From Lachnospiraceae bacterium (lineage in GTDB: Bacteria; Bacillota; Clostridia; Lachnospirales; Lachnospiraceae), in contig JAFZPG010000014.1 of the NCBI GenBank assembly GCA_017550425.1, forward strand, positions 21,860 through 85,859: a DNA stretch of 64,000 bases, given 5' to 3'. Both the position numbers and the translations under genes were made by a program. Below the pieces are notes generated by a model. The model had not been told where the DNA came from. It saw nothing but the letters and a program-made list of their open reading frames with translations, and ran no database searches. Position 1 is the stretch's first letter, and the number at the start of each line of letters is the position of its first letter. Shown here in pieces: positions 1-8,440 of the stretch.

Positions 1-1643
1 ATCGTACGGTCGCCGGAGACTGCCTCGAGCTCATTTTGAATCTGAGCTTCCGTTTCCATGTCGATGGCAGATGTGGTATCATCCAGGATCAGGATGGAAG
101 GGTTCTTCAGGAGGGCGCGGGCCAGCGAGATACGTTGCTTCTGTCCGCCGGAGAGGCCGACGCCGCGCTCGCCGATGATCGTATCGTAGCCGTCGGGCAT
201 TTCCCGAATGAAACTGTCGGCGTTCGCGATCTTTGCGACCCTCTCTACATCTTCGAAGGAGCAGTTCGGGTCACCGTAAGAGATGTTCCCTTCGATGGTG
301 TCGGAGAAAAGGAAGACATCTTGCATCGCCATACCGATGTTGCTTCGCAGGACATTGATATTCATGTTTTTGACGTCGACGTCATCGACGAATACGCCGC
401 CGTGGTTGGCGTCGTAAAAACGGCAGATGAGGTTGACCAGGGAGGATTTGCCGGAGCCGGTCGCGCCGATGATGCCGATGGTCTGGCCGGGCAGGGCAGT
501 AAATGTGATATCCGTCAGGATGTCCTCATCATGGGAATTGTAATATACATGCTTGAATTCGACCTTGCCTTTGAACTGCTTCATCTCGACGGGTTCTTCC
601 GGCGTTTTGATGTCGGGCTCGGCGATGTAGGTCGCGTGGATCTTCTCGAGGCTCGTGATGAAACGAAGGAGGTCATTGACCAGCCAGCCGACCATACGTA
701 ACGGGTTGTTGAGCATCCAGAGGTAACCGGTCACGGCTACGAGATCGCCGGGAGACATGCTTCCGTCGATGACGGAGAAACCGCCGACGATGAGCACCAC
801 GACCGTCATGATGTTCGAGAGGATCTCAAAACGGGGTATGAATTTGCACCAAACCCGTGAGGAGGCCAGCTGCGCATCGCGGAACTTCGCATTTTCCTTA
901 TTGAATTTCTCCATCTCGAAGTCTTCTTTTGCAAAGGCTTTGATGACGCGGTTGCCGCTGATGTTTTCCTGCGCAAATGTATTCAAACTCGAGAAACAGT
1001 CGCGGTTGCGGCGGAACGCGGGTTTGACTTCCTTACTCTGACGGAAGGTCGTGTAGGCCGTGAACGGCAGCACGACGAGCAGGGCGAGCGCCAGTTTCCA
1101 ATTGTAGAAGATGATCATGGTCAATGAGAAGATGAACAGGAGACCATTTTCCAATAACTGGTAGATAACGAACGCGATGAAGTGGCGAACGGCATCCATA
1201 TCGCCCGTCTGACGGGAGAGGAGGTCGCCGGTGCGGTTGTTGTTAAAGAAGTTGAAGTCCTCCAGCATGAGACGGCGGAAAACTGCTTCACGCATCGCGT
1301 ACAGGGTGTTTTGGGAGCAATACTCGAAGAGCATCGTGAAAGAAAAGCGGATCAAGCCGCGAAGCAACGTCAGGCCGACCAGAAGGAGCAGAAGCTTCGT
1401 GAGCAGGTCGTACTGTTCTTTGTAGATGACTTCATCGATGATCTTACCGGAGATCATGGGGTTGATGACTGCGAGCGCGCTGGCGATCGCGACCATGAAC
1501 AGACCGGGGATGATGAACGGCAGATACTTCTTCAGAAATGAATAAAACCACGGCCACGGCTTTGCTTGCATGTGATTTTTAAGCAATTCCTCTTTCGAGA
1601 GGGCTTTGGGCCGAGCTATGGCAGTTGCGTTTTGTTGTGACAT
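1..1643 (-). CDS. ABC transporter half-exporter, permease plus ATPase (3' end cut by window edge)
   Basis: This is an exporter-type ABC half-transporter: an N-terminal six-helix membrane domain fused to an ATPase domain, expected in the cytoplasmic membrane. The first 547 residues are in the window. The ATPase shows Walker A GATGSGKS at residues 393-400, the signature LSGGQKQR and Walker B ILILDD ending at Asp522, followed by TTSAID. Most active sites have Glu at the second acidic position. Asp there is typical of the degenerate subunit of heterodimeric exporters (BmrC/BmrD, TM287/288 type), so I infer that a partner gene lies just beyond the left edge. The start is ATG at 1643-1641, preceded by GGAGG in the minus direction. 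The substrate cannot be told. Confidence 0.93.
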   Translation of the reverse strand, partial: MSQQNATAIARPKALSKEELLKNHMQAKPWPWFYSFLKKYLPFIIPGLFMVAIASALAVINPMISGKIIDEVIYKEQYDLLTKLLLLLVGLTLLRGLIRFSFTMLFEYCSQNTLYAMREAVFRRLMLEDFNFFNNNRTGDLLSRQTGDMDAVRHFIAFVIYQLLENGLLFIFSLTMIIFYNWKLALALLVVLPFTAYTTFRQSKEVKPAFRRNRDCFSSLNTFAQENISGNRVIKAFAKEDFEMEKFNKENAKFRDAQLASSRVWCKFIPRFEILSNIMTVVVLIVGGFSVIDGSMSPGDLVAVTGYLWMLNNPLRMVGWLVNDLLRFITSLEKIHATYIAEPDIKTPEEPVEMKQFKGKVEFKHVYYNSHDEDILTDITFTALPGQTIGIIGATGSGKSSLVNLICRFYDANHGGVFVDDVDVKNMNINVLRSNIGMAMQDVFLFSDTIEGNISYGDPNCSFEDVERVAKIANADSFIREMPDGYDTIIGERGVGLSGGQKQRISLARALLKNPSILILDDTTSAIDMETEAQIQNELEAVSGDRT

Positions 1644-1709
1644 ATTCCTACCTCCGCCGACATGGGTCTTCATGCCGAAAATATGTGTTGATGGTTGACA
1701 GTTAGGGCA

Positions 1710-1738
1710 ATTATATTGCAATGCCCTTGCGAAAAAAA
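1710..1738 (-). promoter_or_regulatory. Possible promoter of the ABC transporter gene, overlapping an inverted repeat
   Basis: Read on the minus strand there is a perfect -10 TATAAT (plus-strand 1710-1715) with only a T-rich stretch 17 bases upstream as a -35. The -10 lies inside an imperfect inverted repeat with GGGCA/TGCCC arms at 1705-1726, which could be an operator. The rest of the 353-base gap between the ABC gene and the AraC gene (1644-1996) holds this site, the hairpin at 1806-1827 and the AraC promoter; no gene is seen in it. Confidence 0.4.
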
Positions 1739-1805
1739 TGGTATTTTCCAACAAAAAGATGTGTTTTATTTATCTTTAGATATGTAAGCGGAAAAATAGT
1801 AAAAA

Positions 1806-1827
1806 CCTATTCGAAAGTAGGCTTTTT
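1806..1827. terminator. Small hairpin followed by T-run
   Basis: CCTATT and AGTAGG pair around a CGAA tetraloop, followed by CTTTTT. On the other strand a T5 run also follows. The stem is only six pairs, including one wobble, so it would be a weak terminator. It stands alone between divergent promoters, where it may insulate them. Confidence 0.35.
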
Positions 1828-1897
1828 CGAAACAAGTTTCGTAAGGTTAATGAAAGAAAACGAGCAGAATCGAAAGAAACTTGAAAGGAAATAGAAT

Positions 1898-1926
1898 TTG
1901 ACATTGACAGCACGTTATGTTAGAAT
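1898..1926 (+). promoter_or_regulatory. Sigma-A promoter of the AraC-type regulator gene
   Basis: TTGACA at 1898-1903, a 17-base spacer, then TAGAAT at 1921-1926. The spacer itself begins with a second TTGACA. Transcription would start about 65 bases before the regulator start codon. Confidence 0.8.
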
Positions 1927-1996
1927 ACAATCGTGATCGATCCAATGAAAACAGGCAGTTTCAATTGCCTCACAGCACCTCGAGCAGGAGGGTTAT

Positions 1997-2860
1997 ATGA
2001 GTGACAGGGATTATGACTTGACATATTCGGACCTCAATCCGCAAGTCTTTTATGCGGTCAAAAATACCCGTACACAGGATGGCGTGTTCCATTCTCATGA
2101 CTATACCGAGATCTTCGTGATCCTGTCCGGCGTACAGAAGTTCGTCGTCGCGGGAGAACAGATCGAGGCGAAGGCCGGGGATGTGATCGTCTGCAATGCC
2201 GGTGAACTGCATGTGGATGTCGTTACGAACCGTCAGGATCCGGCGATCCAGTTTGTCATCGGTTTTACCGATTTTCATTTCCGGGATATGCCGCAGAATG
2301 TGTTTTTGTTTCCAAACCAAAACTCGCATGTGTTGCATACGGACGGAGTGAATCGTCAGATGATCTTCTCGATCTGTTTTGACATGGTTGCCGAGGGAAG
2401 CAGTGAGATGGCGGGGCGGTACTTCATGCTGAAGGCCTATCTGATGCAGTTGCTCACCTGGATCATTCGGACGACGCGGGAGAAGGAAGTCGAACAGAAG
2501 ACCTATCCCTTCGAAAACTTCCATAAGTCGTATGCGGTGAAACGGATACGTAAATATCTGGAAGAGCATTACGCAGAGAAGATCAGTCTGGATCGTATCG
2601 CGAAGAACATGTATCTGTCCTCTGTATACATTTCCAAGATCTTCAAAGAGGAGACCGGCGAGACGCCGATCAACTATCTGATCAAGATCCGCCTGGAAAA
2701 GGCATGCACGCTGTTGGAGACCTCTCCGGGCGAAAGCATCAAAGAGATCGCGTTAGCGGTAGGATATAATGATGTATATCATTTTTCCAAACTGTTTAAA
2801 AAATATTACAAGGTTTCGCCTCTGGGATATAAGAAGGGCGGGGCCGCACGGCCTGAATAG
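1997..2860 (+). CDS. AraC-family transcriptional regulator with N-terminal cupin sensor domain
   Basis: A 287-residue regulator. Residues 20-90 form an AraC-type cupin sugar-sensing domain with HSHDYTEI (His32, His34, Glu38), the usual opening of this fold. Residues 182-281 hold the paired helix-turn-helix DNA-binding domain, ending in the family signature IKEIALAVGYNDVYHFSKLFKKYYKVSP. Members usually control carbohydrate uptake or breakdown genes, but no such gene is adjacent: the next gene, 17 bases downstream, is a rhomboid protease probably on the same transcript. The ligand is not predictable. The start follows an AGGAGGGTT ribosome binding site. Confidence 0.93.
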   Translation: MSDRDYDLTYSDLNPQVFYAVKNTRTQDGVFHSHDYTEIFVILSGVQKFVVAGEQIEAKAGDVIVCNAGELHVDVVTNRQDPAIQFVIGFTDFHFRDMPQNVFLFPNQNSHVLHTDGVNRQMIFSICFDMVAEGSSEMAGRYFMLKAYLMQLLTWIIRTTREKEVEQKTYPFENFHKSYAVKRIRKYLEEHYAEKISLDRIAKNMYLSSVYISKIFKEETGETPINYLIKIRLEKACTLLETSPGESIKEIALAVGYNDVYHFSKLFKKYYKVSPLGYKKGGAARPE

Positions 2861-2877
2861 GCAGGGAGGAGTTAAAA

Positions 2878-3465
2878 ATGGCTGGTAAAACAAAAAGTTT
2901 CACACTTCGCATTAAGTATAATGCACCGGTTACCCTTACATTTGCATTGCTTGCGCTTGGTGCATTCTTTTTCAATCAGGCTTTGGGCGGTAAACCGAAT
3001 GAGTTGTTTTTTTCGACCTATCGGCACACGTTGCTGGATCCGTTGACCTATGTTCGAGCGTTCGGACATGTTCTCGGTCATGCAAGCTGGGATCATTATT
3101 TTAATAATATGCTTTTGTTTCTTCTTTTAGGGCCGATCCTTGAAGAAAAGTACGGAAGCAAACCTTTGTTATTTATGATCGTGATCACAGCGGTAGTCAC
3201 TGCTTTGGTAAATGCTTTCTTTTTCCCGTATACTCACCTGTTGGGAGCCAGCGGCATCGTGTTTATGTTTATCCTTCTTTCCAGCGTTGTAGCTGTTGAA
3301 AAAGGTGAGATCCCGATTTCCTTTATCGTTATTGTTGTTCTCTATTTGGGTAAAGAAATCGTTAACATGATGGACAGAAACAGCATCTCCGAGTTGTCCC
3401 ACATTATCGGCGGTGCATTCGGAAGCTTCTTCGGATTTTATTCTCTCGGAAGTAAGAAAAAGTGA
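2878..3465 (+). CDS. Rhomboid-family intramembrane serine protease
   Basis: A 195-residue polytopic membrane protein. It has the three marks of an active rhomboid: His73-x3-Asn77 in the second helix region (HYFNN), the serine motif GASG with Ser125, and the partner His175 in SHIIGGAFG. Rhomboids cut substrate proteins within or next to their membrane segments using this Ser-His dyad. The protein is compact and has no extra soluble domain. It lies 17 bases after the AraC regulator gene, with a strong GGGAGGAG site before the ATG, and is followed by a strong terminator. Its substrate is unknown. Confidence 0.9.
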   Translation: MAGKTKSFTLRIKYNAPVTLTFALLALGAFFFNQALGGKPNELFFSTYRHTLLDPLTYVRAFGHVLGHASWDHYFNNMLLFLLLGPILEEKYGSKPLLFMIVITAVVTALVNAFFFPYTHLLGASGIVFMFILLSSVVAVEKGEIPISFIVIVVLYLGKEIVNMMDRNSISELSHIIGGAFGSFFGFYSLGSKKK

Positions 3466-3488
3466 TGCTTTCAGGCTCATAAAAATAT

Positions 3489-3523
3489 ACGGTACAGACC
3501 GGCTTCGGTCTGTACCGTTTTTT
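3489..3523. terminator. Bidirectional intrinsic terminator between rhomboid and metH genes
   Basis: Arms 3489-3501 and 3506-3518 pair perfectly (13 bp) around a GCTT loop. T6 follows on the plus strand and a TATATTTTT run on the minus strand, so it can end both convergent transcripts. Confidence 0.92.
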
Positions 3524-3541
3524 GATTGCTATCGTTTAGAA

Positions 3542-6019
3542 TCAGTTCTGTTTACCCCATGCCTCATGGACTTCGGTCGCATAACCGACGGTCTCCATGG
3601 CGTCCTTGCAGTATTTATCCGCGCCGATCTGGTCTGCATATTCCTGAGTGAGAACGGCGCCGCCGACGACGGCTTTCGCCCAGGGAGCCTTTTCGCGGAG
3701 CAACTTGATGGTCTCTGCCATCGAAGGCACGGTGGTGGTCATGAGAGCGGAGAGGCCGACCAGCGGGGCATGATGCTCGATGCAACTCTCGACAACGGTC
3801 TCGGGAGGAACATCCTTACCCAGGTCAATTACATCAAAGCCGTAGTTTTCCAGCAAGGTCTTCACGATATTCTTGCCGATATCGTGGATGTCGCCTTTGA
3901 CGGTCGCCAGGATGACTTTGCATTTCTTTTGCTGTTGCTTTCCGCTGTTGATCATGTAGGTCTTGATCACGTCGAAGGCGGAGGAGCAGGCACTGGCGCT
4001 CATCAGAAGTTGCGGCAGGAAGAGGGTCTTCTCTTCGAAACGCTTTCCGACATAGTTCAGTGCATTGATCAGGTGGTCATTGATGATGACCATGGGGTCT
4101 GCGCCTTCGTTTAACATGGCTTTTGTTTTTTCGGCGGCCGGTTCCCCCAATCCCTTCGTTATGAAGAACTCGAGCGTATCATTGGCCATGCTCCCGTTTG
4201 CCTTAGCGGTGGTACTCGTACCGGACGCAGCGGCAGCCGGCCCTGCTGTCAGACGTTCTTCATTTTCCGTGGCAAATGTTATATAGTCCATGCATTTCGG
4301 GTCGAAGCCGGAGAGCATGCAGTGACTGGCGTAGGCTTTTTGAATATCGATGGAATTCGGATTGATGATCGCGGCAGACAGACCGGCCTGCATCGCCATT
4401 TGGAAGAAAGCGGCGGTGACGATCTCGCGGTGCGGAAGACCGAAGGAGATATTCGAAACTCCGAGGATGGTCTTACCATGGTAACGACGGGTGATGGCGT
4501 CGACAGCCTTCAAAGTCTCACGTCCGGCAACATCATCGCTGGCAACCGACATACAAAGAGCATCGATCAGTATGTCGCTCGGTGATAAACCGTATTTTGC
4601 GGCCTCGGTATAGATTTTTTCTGCGATCTTCAGACGGCCTTCGCAAGTCTCTGGGATTCCGCCTTCGTCGAGCAGAAGCGCAACGACTACGCCACCGTAC
4701 TTTTTGACGAGCGGAAAGACCGTATCCATAACTTCCTGTTTACCATTGACCGAATTGATCAGCGCTTTGCCGTTGTAGAGACGAAGACCGCGTTCGAGAG
4801 CCGCGGGGTCGGTGGTATCGATCTGCAGAGGCAGATCCAGTACGCCCTGCAGTTCCGTGATGACGTCGCAGATCAGGGCCGGCTCGTCGATCTCGGGCAG
4901 GCCGACATTGACGTCGAGCACGTGGGCGTGGTTTTCCTGCTGGGTCAGGCCTTCCTGCAGGATATAATCGATATCGTGATCACGCAGTGCCTGCTTAAAG
5001 CGTTTCTTACCGGTCGGGTTGATGCGTTCGCCGATCAGAACGGGGCGGTCTTTGAAATACACCGGATGGGTGTAGGATGTGATCACGGTCAGGTGTTTCG
5101 GTTCGGGATGGACGGAAGGAATGTCCTTCGTCCGTTCGACCATGCGGGCAATGTGTGCGGGCGTCGTTCCGCAACATCCGCCGATGATGTTCGCGCCGGA
5201 CTTCGCGATCTCGACCATGCAATCGGCAAAATCATCCGGATTTACGTCGTAGACGGTCTTGCCGTTTTCGGAACGAGGAAGACCTGCGTTCGGATTGACG
5301 ATGACGGGAATGCTTGCGGCGGCGACCAGGCGCGGCACGATGGGCGCCATCTGGCGCGGACCGAGGGAACAGTTCAGACCTACGGCAGCAACGCCGAGTC
5401 CTTCGAATAAAGCAACACAGGTCTCGGGATCGGCGCCGGTCAGAAGCTTCGCATTTTCATCATATACCGTCGTTATAAAGATCGGGACGTCCGTCGTTTC
5501 TTTTGCTGCGAGGACGGCTGCCTTCGCTTCGTAAACGTCGTTCATGGTCTCGATCAGCACCAGATCAAAGCCCCCATGCGCAGCAGCAGGCTTAAGGATA
5601 CTTTTGAATACATCCACCGCGTCTTCAAATGCCAGGTCACCGAGCGGTTTTAATAATTTACCGGTCGGGCCGATGTCGAGGGCGATATAGTGGGGCGCTC
5701 CGGCAAATGCATGGCCGGAAGCCTCGACATTTTCCCGGGCGTCGTTTGCATTGTCCAAAGCGGCATTTACGATCCGGGTAAGTTCATCTTCGGAGAACTT
5801 CAGGCTGTTCAGGCCGAAGGTGTCGGTCTTGACGATGTTGGCGCCGGCTTTGTAATAGTTCTCGTGCAGGCCGCGGATGAAATCTGCGTGCGTGAGGTTC
5901 CAGCGCTCAGGCAGTTCGCCGGGCTGAAGCCCGTTTTCCTGCAGGATGGATCCGGTGCCGCCGTCAAAAAAGAGCATCTTACCGGATTTCATTTGTTCTA
6001 AGATCGAGATCTGAGACAT
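3542..6019 (-). CDS. metH: Cobalamin-dependent methionine synthase, catalytic part without reactivation domain
   Basis: This 825-residue enzyme transfers the methyl group of 5-methyltetrahydrofolate to homocysteine through methylcobalamin in the cytosol. Domains in order: homocysteine-binding barrel (1-300) with zinc ligands Cys217, Cys282 and Cys283; pterin-binding barrel (about 325-590), beginning VLIGERINPTG; cobalamin cap; and Rossmann B12 domain with DIHDIG, in which His712 is the lower cobalt ligand. E. coli MetH is about 1,230 residues because it also carries the adenosylmethionine-binding reactivation domain. Here that domain is the separate gene four bases upstream (6024-6692). The ATG at 6019 follows AGGGAG. 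Confidence 0.95.
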   Translation of the reverse strand: MSQISILEQMKSGKMLFFDGGTGSILQENGLQPGELPERWNLTHADFIRGLHENYYKAGANIVKTDTFGLNSLKFSEDELTRIVNAALDNANDARENVEASGHAFAGAPHYIALDIGPTGKLLKPLGDLAFEDAVDVFKSILKPAAAHGGFDLVLIETMNDVYEAKAAVLAAKETTDVPIFITTVYDENAKLLTGADPETCVALFEGLGVAAVGLNCSLGPRQMAPIVPRLVAAASIPVIVNPNAGLPRSENGKTVYDVNPDDFADCMVEIAKSGANIIGGCCGTTPAHIARMVERTKDIPSVHPEPKHLTVITSYTHPVYFKDRPVLIGERINPTGKKRFKQALRDHDIDYILQEGLTQQENHAHVLDVNVGLPEIDEPALICDVITELQGVLDLPLQIDTTDPAALERGLRLYNGKALINSVNGKQEVMDTVFPLVKKYGGVVVALLLDEGGIPETCEGRLKIAEKIYTEAAKYGLSPSDILIDALCMSVASDDVAGRETLKAVDAITRRYHGKTILGVSNISFGLPHREIVTAAFFQMAMQAGLSAAIINPNSIDIQKAYASHCMLSGFDPKCMDYITFATENEERLTAGPAAAASGTSTTAKANGSMANDTLEFFITKGLGEPAAEKTKAMLNEGADPMVIINDHLINALNYVGKRFEEKTLFLPQLLMSASACSSAFDVIKTYMINSGKQQQKKCKVILATVKGDIHDIGKNIVKTLLENYGFDVIDLGKDVPPETVVESCIEHHAPLVGLSALMTTTVPSMAETIKLLREKAPWAKAVVGGAVLTQEYADQIGADKYCKDAMETVGYATEVHEAWGKQN

Positions 6020-6023
6020 ATAT

Positions 6024-6692
6024 TTACTCCCTGTCCATAGTTTTTACGCCGATCACGGCGGTTACGGATTTGGATGGCTGCATCAGCAGCGAATCGTTGA
6101 GTGAAAGCCCGATATCGCGGGCTGCCTTGCCGAAGAAACGGAAGACGTCGATCTGATGTGATAGCGAAAAATCGCCGTATCCCGGACTGTACCGGGTGGC
6201 AAATGTCACGCCTTCATCGCCATATAGCTTTTGGATATTCTGCTCCAGCAGATCACAATAGACTTCGACCAGCATAGATCCGAGACCCTGGTGGATCATG
6301 GGCAGCGCCTGATTCTTCAGGCGGTCGCGACGGATCAGGCGGTCGCAGCCGACGCCGATGGTCGCGGCAAAAAGGAATATGCCGTTACAGTCCCGGATGT
6401 GTTTGTACAGGGTGTCGGAACAGATGTTGGTGAAGCCGGCATTGATCATATAGTGCTTACATCTGCAGGAGTTTTCGTCCTCTTCGAACGAGATGGGAAA
6501 GTATGCGTAGATCGCGTTGGGCTTGCAAACTTCGAGTTCTGCTTTCAAAGCGTTGTCGATCTGTGACTTCAGTTCTTCGTCCGGGCCGCATTTTCCGATC
6601 TGCATATAACGATAGGCTTGCGGTAAGTCGATCGTAAGGTCGGAAGAAGCGGCGCGGTGGTACAGGATCGTACCGGATTCAGGCAGTTGCAT
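6024..6692 (-). CDS. Methionine synthase reactivation domain as a separate protein
   Basis: This 222-residue protein matches the C-terminal adenosylmethionine-binding activation domain of MetH. It has the RxxPGYGDF signature (TRYSPGYGDF), the counterpart of the RxxPGYP motif that binds AdoMet. Its role is reductive remethylation of cobalamin that has been oxidised to the inactive Co(II) state. It is first in a two-gene operon with metH, separated by four bases, so the two halves are made together; such split enzymes are known from Thermotoga and many clostridia. GGGGGAGG precedes its ATG. A hairpin at 6720-6736 lies in the short leader. Confidence 0.88.
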   Translation of the reverse strand: MQLPESGTILYHRAASSDLTIDLPQAYRYMQIGKCGPDEELKSQIDNALKAELEVCKPNAIYAYFPISFEEDENSCRCKHYMINAGFTNICSDTLYKHIRDCNGIFLFAATIGVGCDRLIRRDRLKNQALPMIHQGLGSMLVEVYCDLLEQNIQKLYGDEGVTFATRYSPGYGDFSLSHQIDVFRFFGKAARDIGLSLNDSLLMQPSKSVTAVIGVKTMDRE

Positions 6693-6746
6693 AGGAAACC
6701 TCCCCCAAGGTTATATAGGCCGAAAGAGCGGCCATTGATAGTTCTT

Positions 6747-6775
6747 AATGTAGTATAAAATACGTAAAAAGTCAA
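6747..6775 (-). promoter_or_regulatory. Promoter of the split methionine synthase operon
   Basis: On the minus strand TTGACT (plus 6770-6775), a 17-base spacer and TACATT (plus 6747-6752). The leader is only about 50 bases, too short for a SAM or cobalamin riboswitch. Confidence 0.65.
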
Positions 6776-6781
6776 GGGGAC

Positions 6782-6810
6782 TTGCACTTGAAGGGGGCTT
6801 GTAGTATAAT
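6782..6810 (+). promoter_or_regulatory. Promoter of the LCP-family gene
   Basis: TTGCAC at 6782-6787, a 17-base spacer and a perfect TATAAT at 6805-6810. It is back to back with the metH promoter, with -35 boxes only six bases apart. A small hairpin (ACACT/AGTGT) lies in the leader. Confidence 0.82.
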
Positions 6811-6889
6811 TACACTGGTTTGTTTTGCGGACCGATGACACTTTTACAGTGTGGCCGTTGTGTGTGCGGTCACGGAAGGAGTCTGAAAC

Positions 6890-8419
6890 ATGAGTGAAAA
6901 GAAAAAACCGGTTCCCAGGAAAAAGGCGGTACCGTTAAATAAAGCAAATGGAAACGCAACTTCAAAGACGGTTTCCAAAAAGAAAAAAATGCCGAAGTGG
7001 GCGAAGGTCCTTCTGATCTTCGCGATGTCAATGGCGATCCTGGCGTTGGTGATCGTGATCGGTTATAAGATGATCTTCAGTCATTATTACAATAAACTGC
7101 AGATCGTTGACGATAAGCACCCCGATATGACGATGGCGGCCGATGCGACTCTGGAACCCGAGGAGGGAGACAATGATCCCAGTCAGTCCGACTCTCCGAG
7201 CGAAGAGGTCGCGGCGATCGAAGATGAACTGGCGCGTGTCATGCGTGAGTATGAAGAAAAGATGCGCGCGAGCGCCGGTGATAAAAACAATGACACGACC
7301 TATGAAAATACCGAGCTATGGACGGAGGAAGATCCTGAGACGGATCCGGTTCCTGCCGAGACAGATGAAGACGGTATCACGGTCATTGCCATCAATCCCG
7401 GAAACCCTGCGCAACAGGGCGGATCGGCACAACCTGCGAATCCCGGAAACACTACACCGCAGAATAATCCTGCAGGCTCGGGTTCGGGCTCCGGTTCAGG
7501 TTCGGGCTCCGGTTCAGACTCGGGCTCAGGCTCAAACTCGGGTTCCGGTAAAAAGGTCGCCGGAAGTACCGGTATCTATAACTCGGGACGACAGACCGCA
7601 GCGAATATCGGTGTTGCAAATGGTGGAGCCGGTGACGGCGAATTACCGCAGGTCGGCGCAGATCCGAATGTACTTAACATCTTATTGATCGGTATCGACA
7701 GCCGGCAGGATAACAACGCGGGTCGGTCGGATTCTATGATCATTATGTCCGTTAACCGCAACACCAAACAGATCATTCTGACGTCTCTGATGCGCGACTG
7801 CTATGTCGCGATCCCCGGACGCGGAAACAATCGCTTGAATGCGGCGCATGCCTACGGCGGCGCAAATCTCCTGATGCAGACCATCGAGGCGAATTTCGGT
7901 ATTCATATCGATTATTTTGCCCGTGTTAATTTCTTCAGTTTTATGGATATCGTTGACGCAGTCGGCGGTATCGACATCAATTTGACAGAAGCGGAACTTC
8001 CGCATGTGAATACTGCATCGACCGCGCAGAACAGGATCGAAACGGCCGGTGTGCATCATCTGAACGGACCGCAGGCTCTGGCTTACGCACGTATTCGTTA
8101 TGTCGGTTCCGATTATGCGAGAACACAACGTCAGCGTACGGTGCTTCAGACGGTCGCAAACAAGCTTCGAGGTATGGGCCTCGGAGAACTGAACAGCTTT
8201 CTGAATGTTGCATTGCCCAAGATCGCGACCAATATACCGCAGGGCGTTATGAATGATCTGGTGTGGAGTATGCCTTCGACTTTGAAGTATTCAATTGCGG
8301 AGTTCCGTGTTCCTGCCGACGGAACCGGTCATTCGGTCCGCATCAACGGAAAGAGTGTGCTTTCTGTCGATATTGCCCAGAACCGTATTTTGCTCAACCA
8401 GATCATATACGGTCGATAA
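6890..8419 (+). CDS. LytR-CpsA-Psr (LCP) family cell-wall glycopolymer ligase
   Basis: LCP proteins attach teichoic acids or capsule polymers to peptidoglycan on the outer face of the membrane. This 509-residue protein has a basic cytoplasmic tail (1-36), one membrane helix (about 39-59), an acidic low-complexity stalk (80-190), a pure Gly-Ser linker (196-220) and the LCP catalytic domain (about 261-425). The catalytic domain shows LLIGID, GRSDSM (Asp281), the SLMRD motif with Arg302-Asp303, and ALAYARIRY. The stalk is unusually long, presumably to span the wall. The Gly-Ser linker is encoded by DNA repeats. The start follows AAGGAG. Confidence 0.92.
   Translation: MSEKKKPVPRKKAVPLNKANGNATSKTVSKKKKMPKWAKVLLIFAMSMAILALVIVIGYKMIFSHYYNKLQIVDDKHPDMTMAADATLEPEEGDNDPSQSDSPSEEVAAIEDELARVMREYEEKMRASAGDKNNDTTYENTELWTEEDPETDPVPAETDEDGITVIAINPGNPAQQGGSAQPANPGNTTPQNNPAGSGSGSGSGSGSGSDSGSGSNSGSGKKVAGSTGIYNSGRQTAANIGVANGGAGDGELPQVGADPNVLNILLIGIDSRQDNNAGRSDSMIIMSVNRNTKQIILTSLMRDCYVAIPGRGNNRLNAAHAYGGANLLMQTIEANFGIHIDYFARVNFFSFMDIVDAVGGIDINLTEAELPHVNTASTAQNRIETAGVHHLNGPQALAYARIRYVGSDYARTQRQRTVLQTVANKLRGMGLGELNSFLNVALPKIATNIPQGVMNDLVWSMPSTLKYSIAEFRVPADGTGHSVRINGKSVLSVDIAQNRILLNQIIYGR
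7481..7516 (+). repeat. Perfect 18-base tandem duplication in the Gly-Ser linker
   Basis: GGTTCGGGCTCCGGTTCA occurs twice head to tail, within a longer degenerate hexamer array (about 7475-7549) that encodes alternating Gly and Ser. The unit is a multiple of three bases, so copy-number change would lengthen or shorten the linker without a frameshift. Confidence 0.85.
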
Positions 8420-8440
8420 AATAATCACTACGGAGTATCT

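Noticed and set aside
6693..6746. SAM or cobalamin riboswitch before the methionine synthase operon
   Set aside because: The promoter leaves a leader of only about 50 bases with one small hairpin, too short for either class.
7475..7549. Possible short repeat array of CRISPR kind
   Set aside because: The units are hexamers without spacers and encode a Gly-Ser linker in frame.
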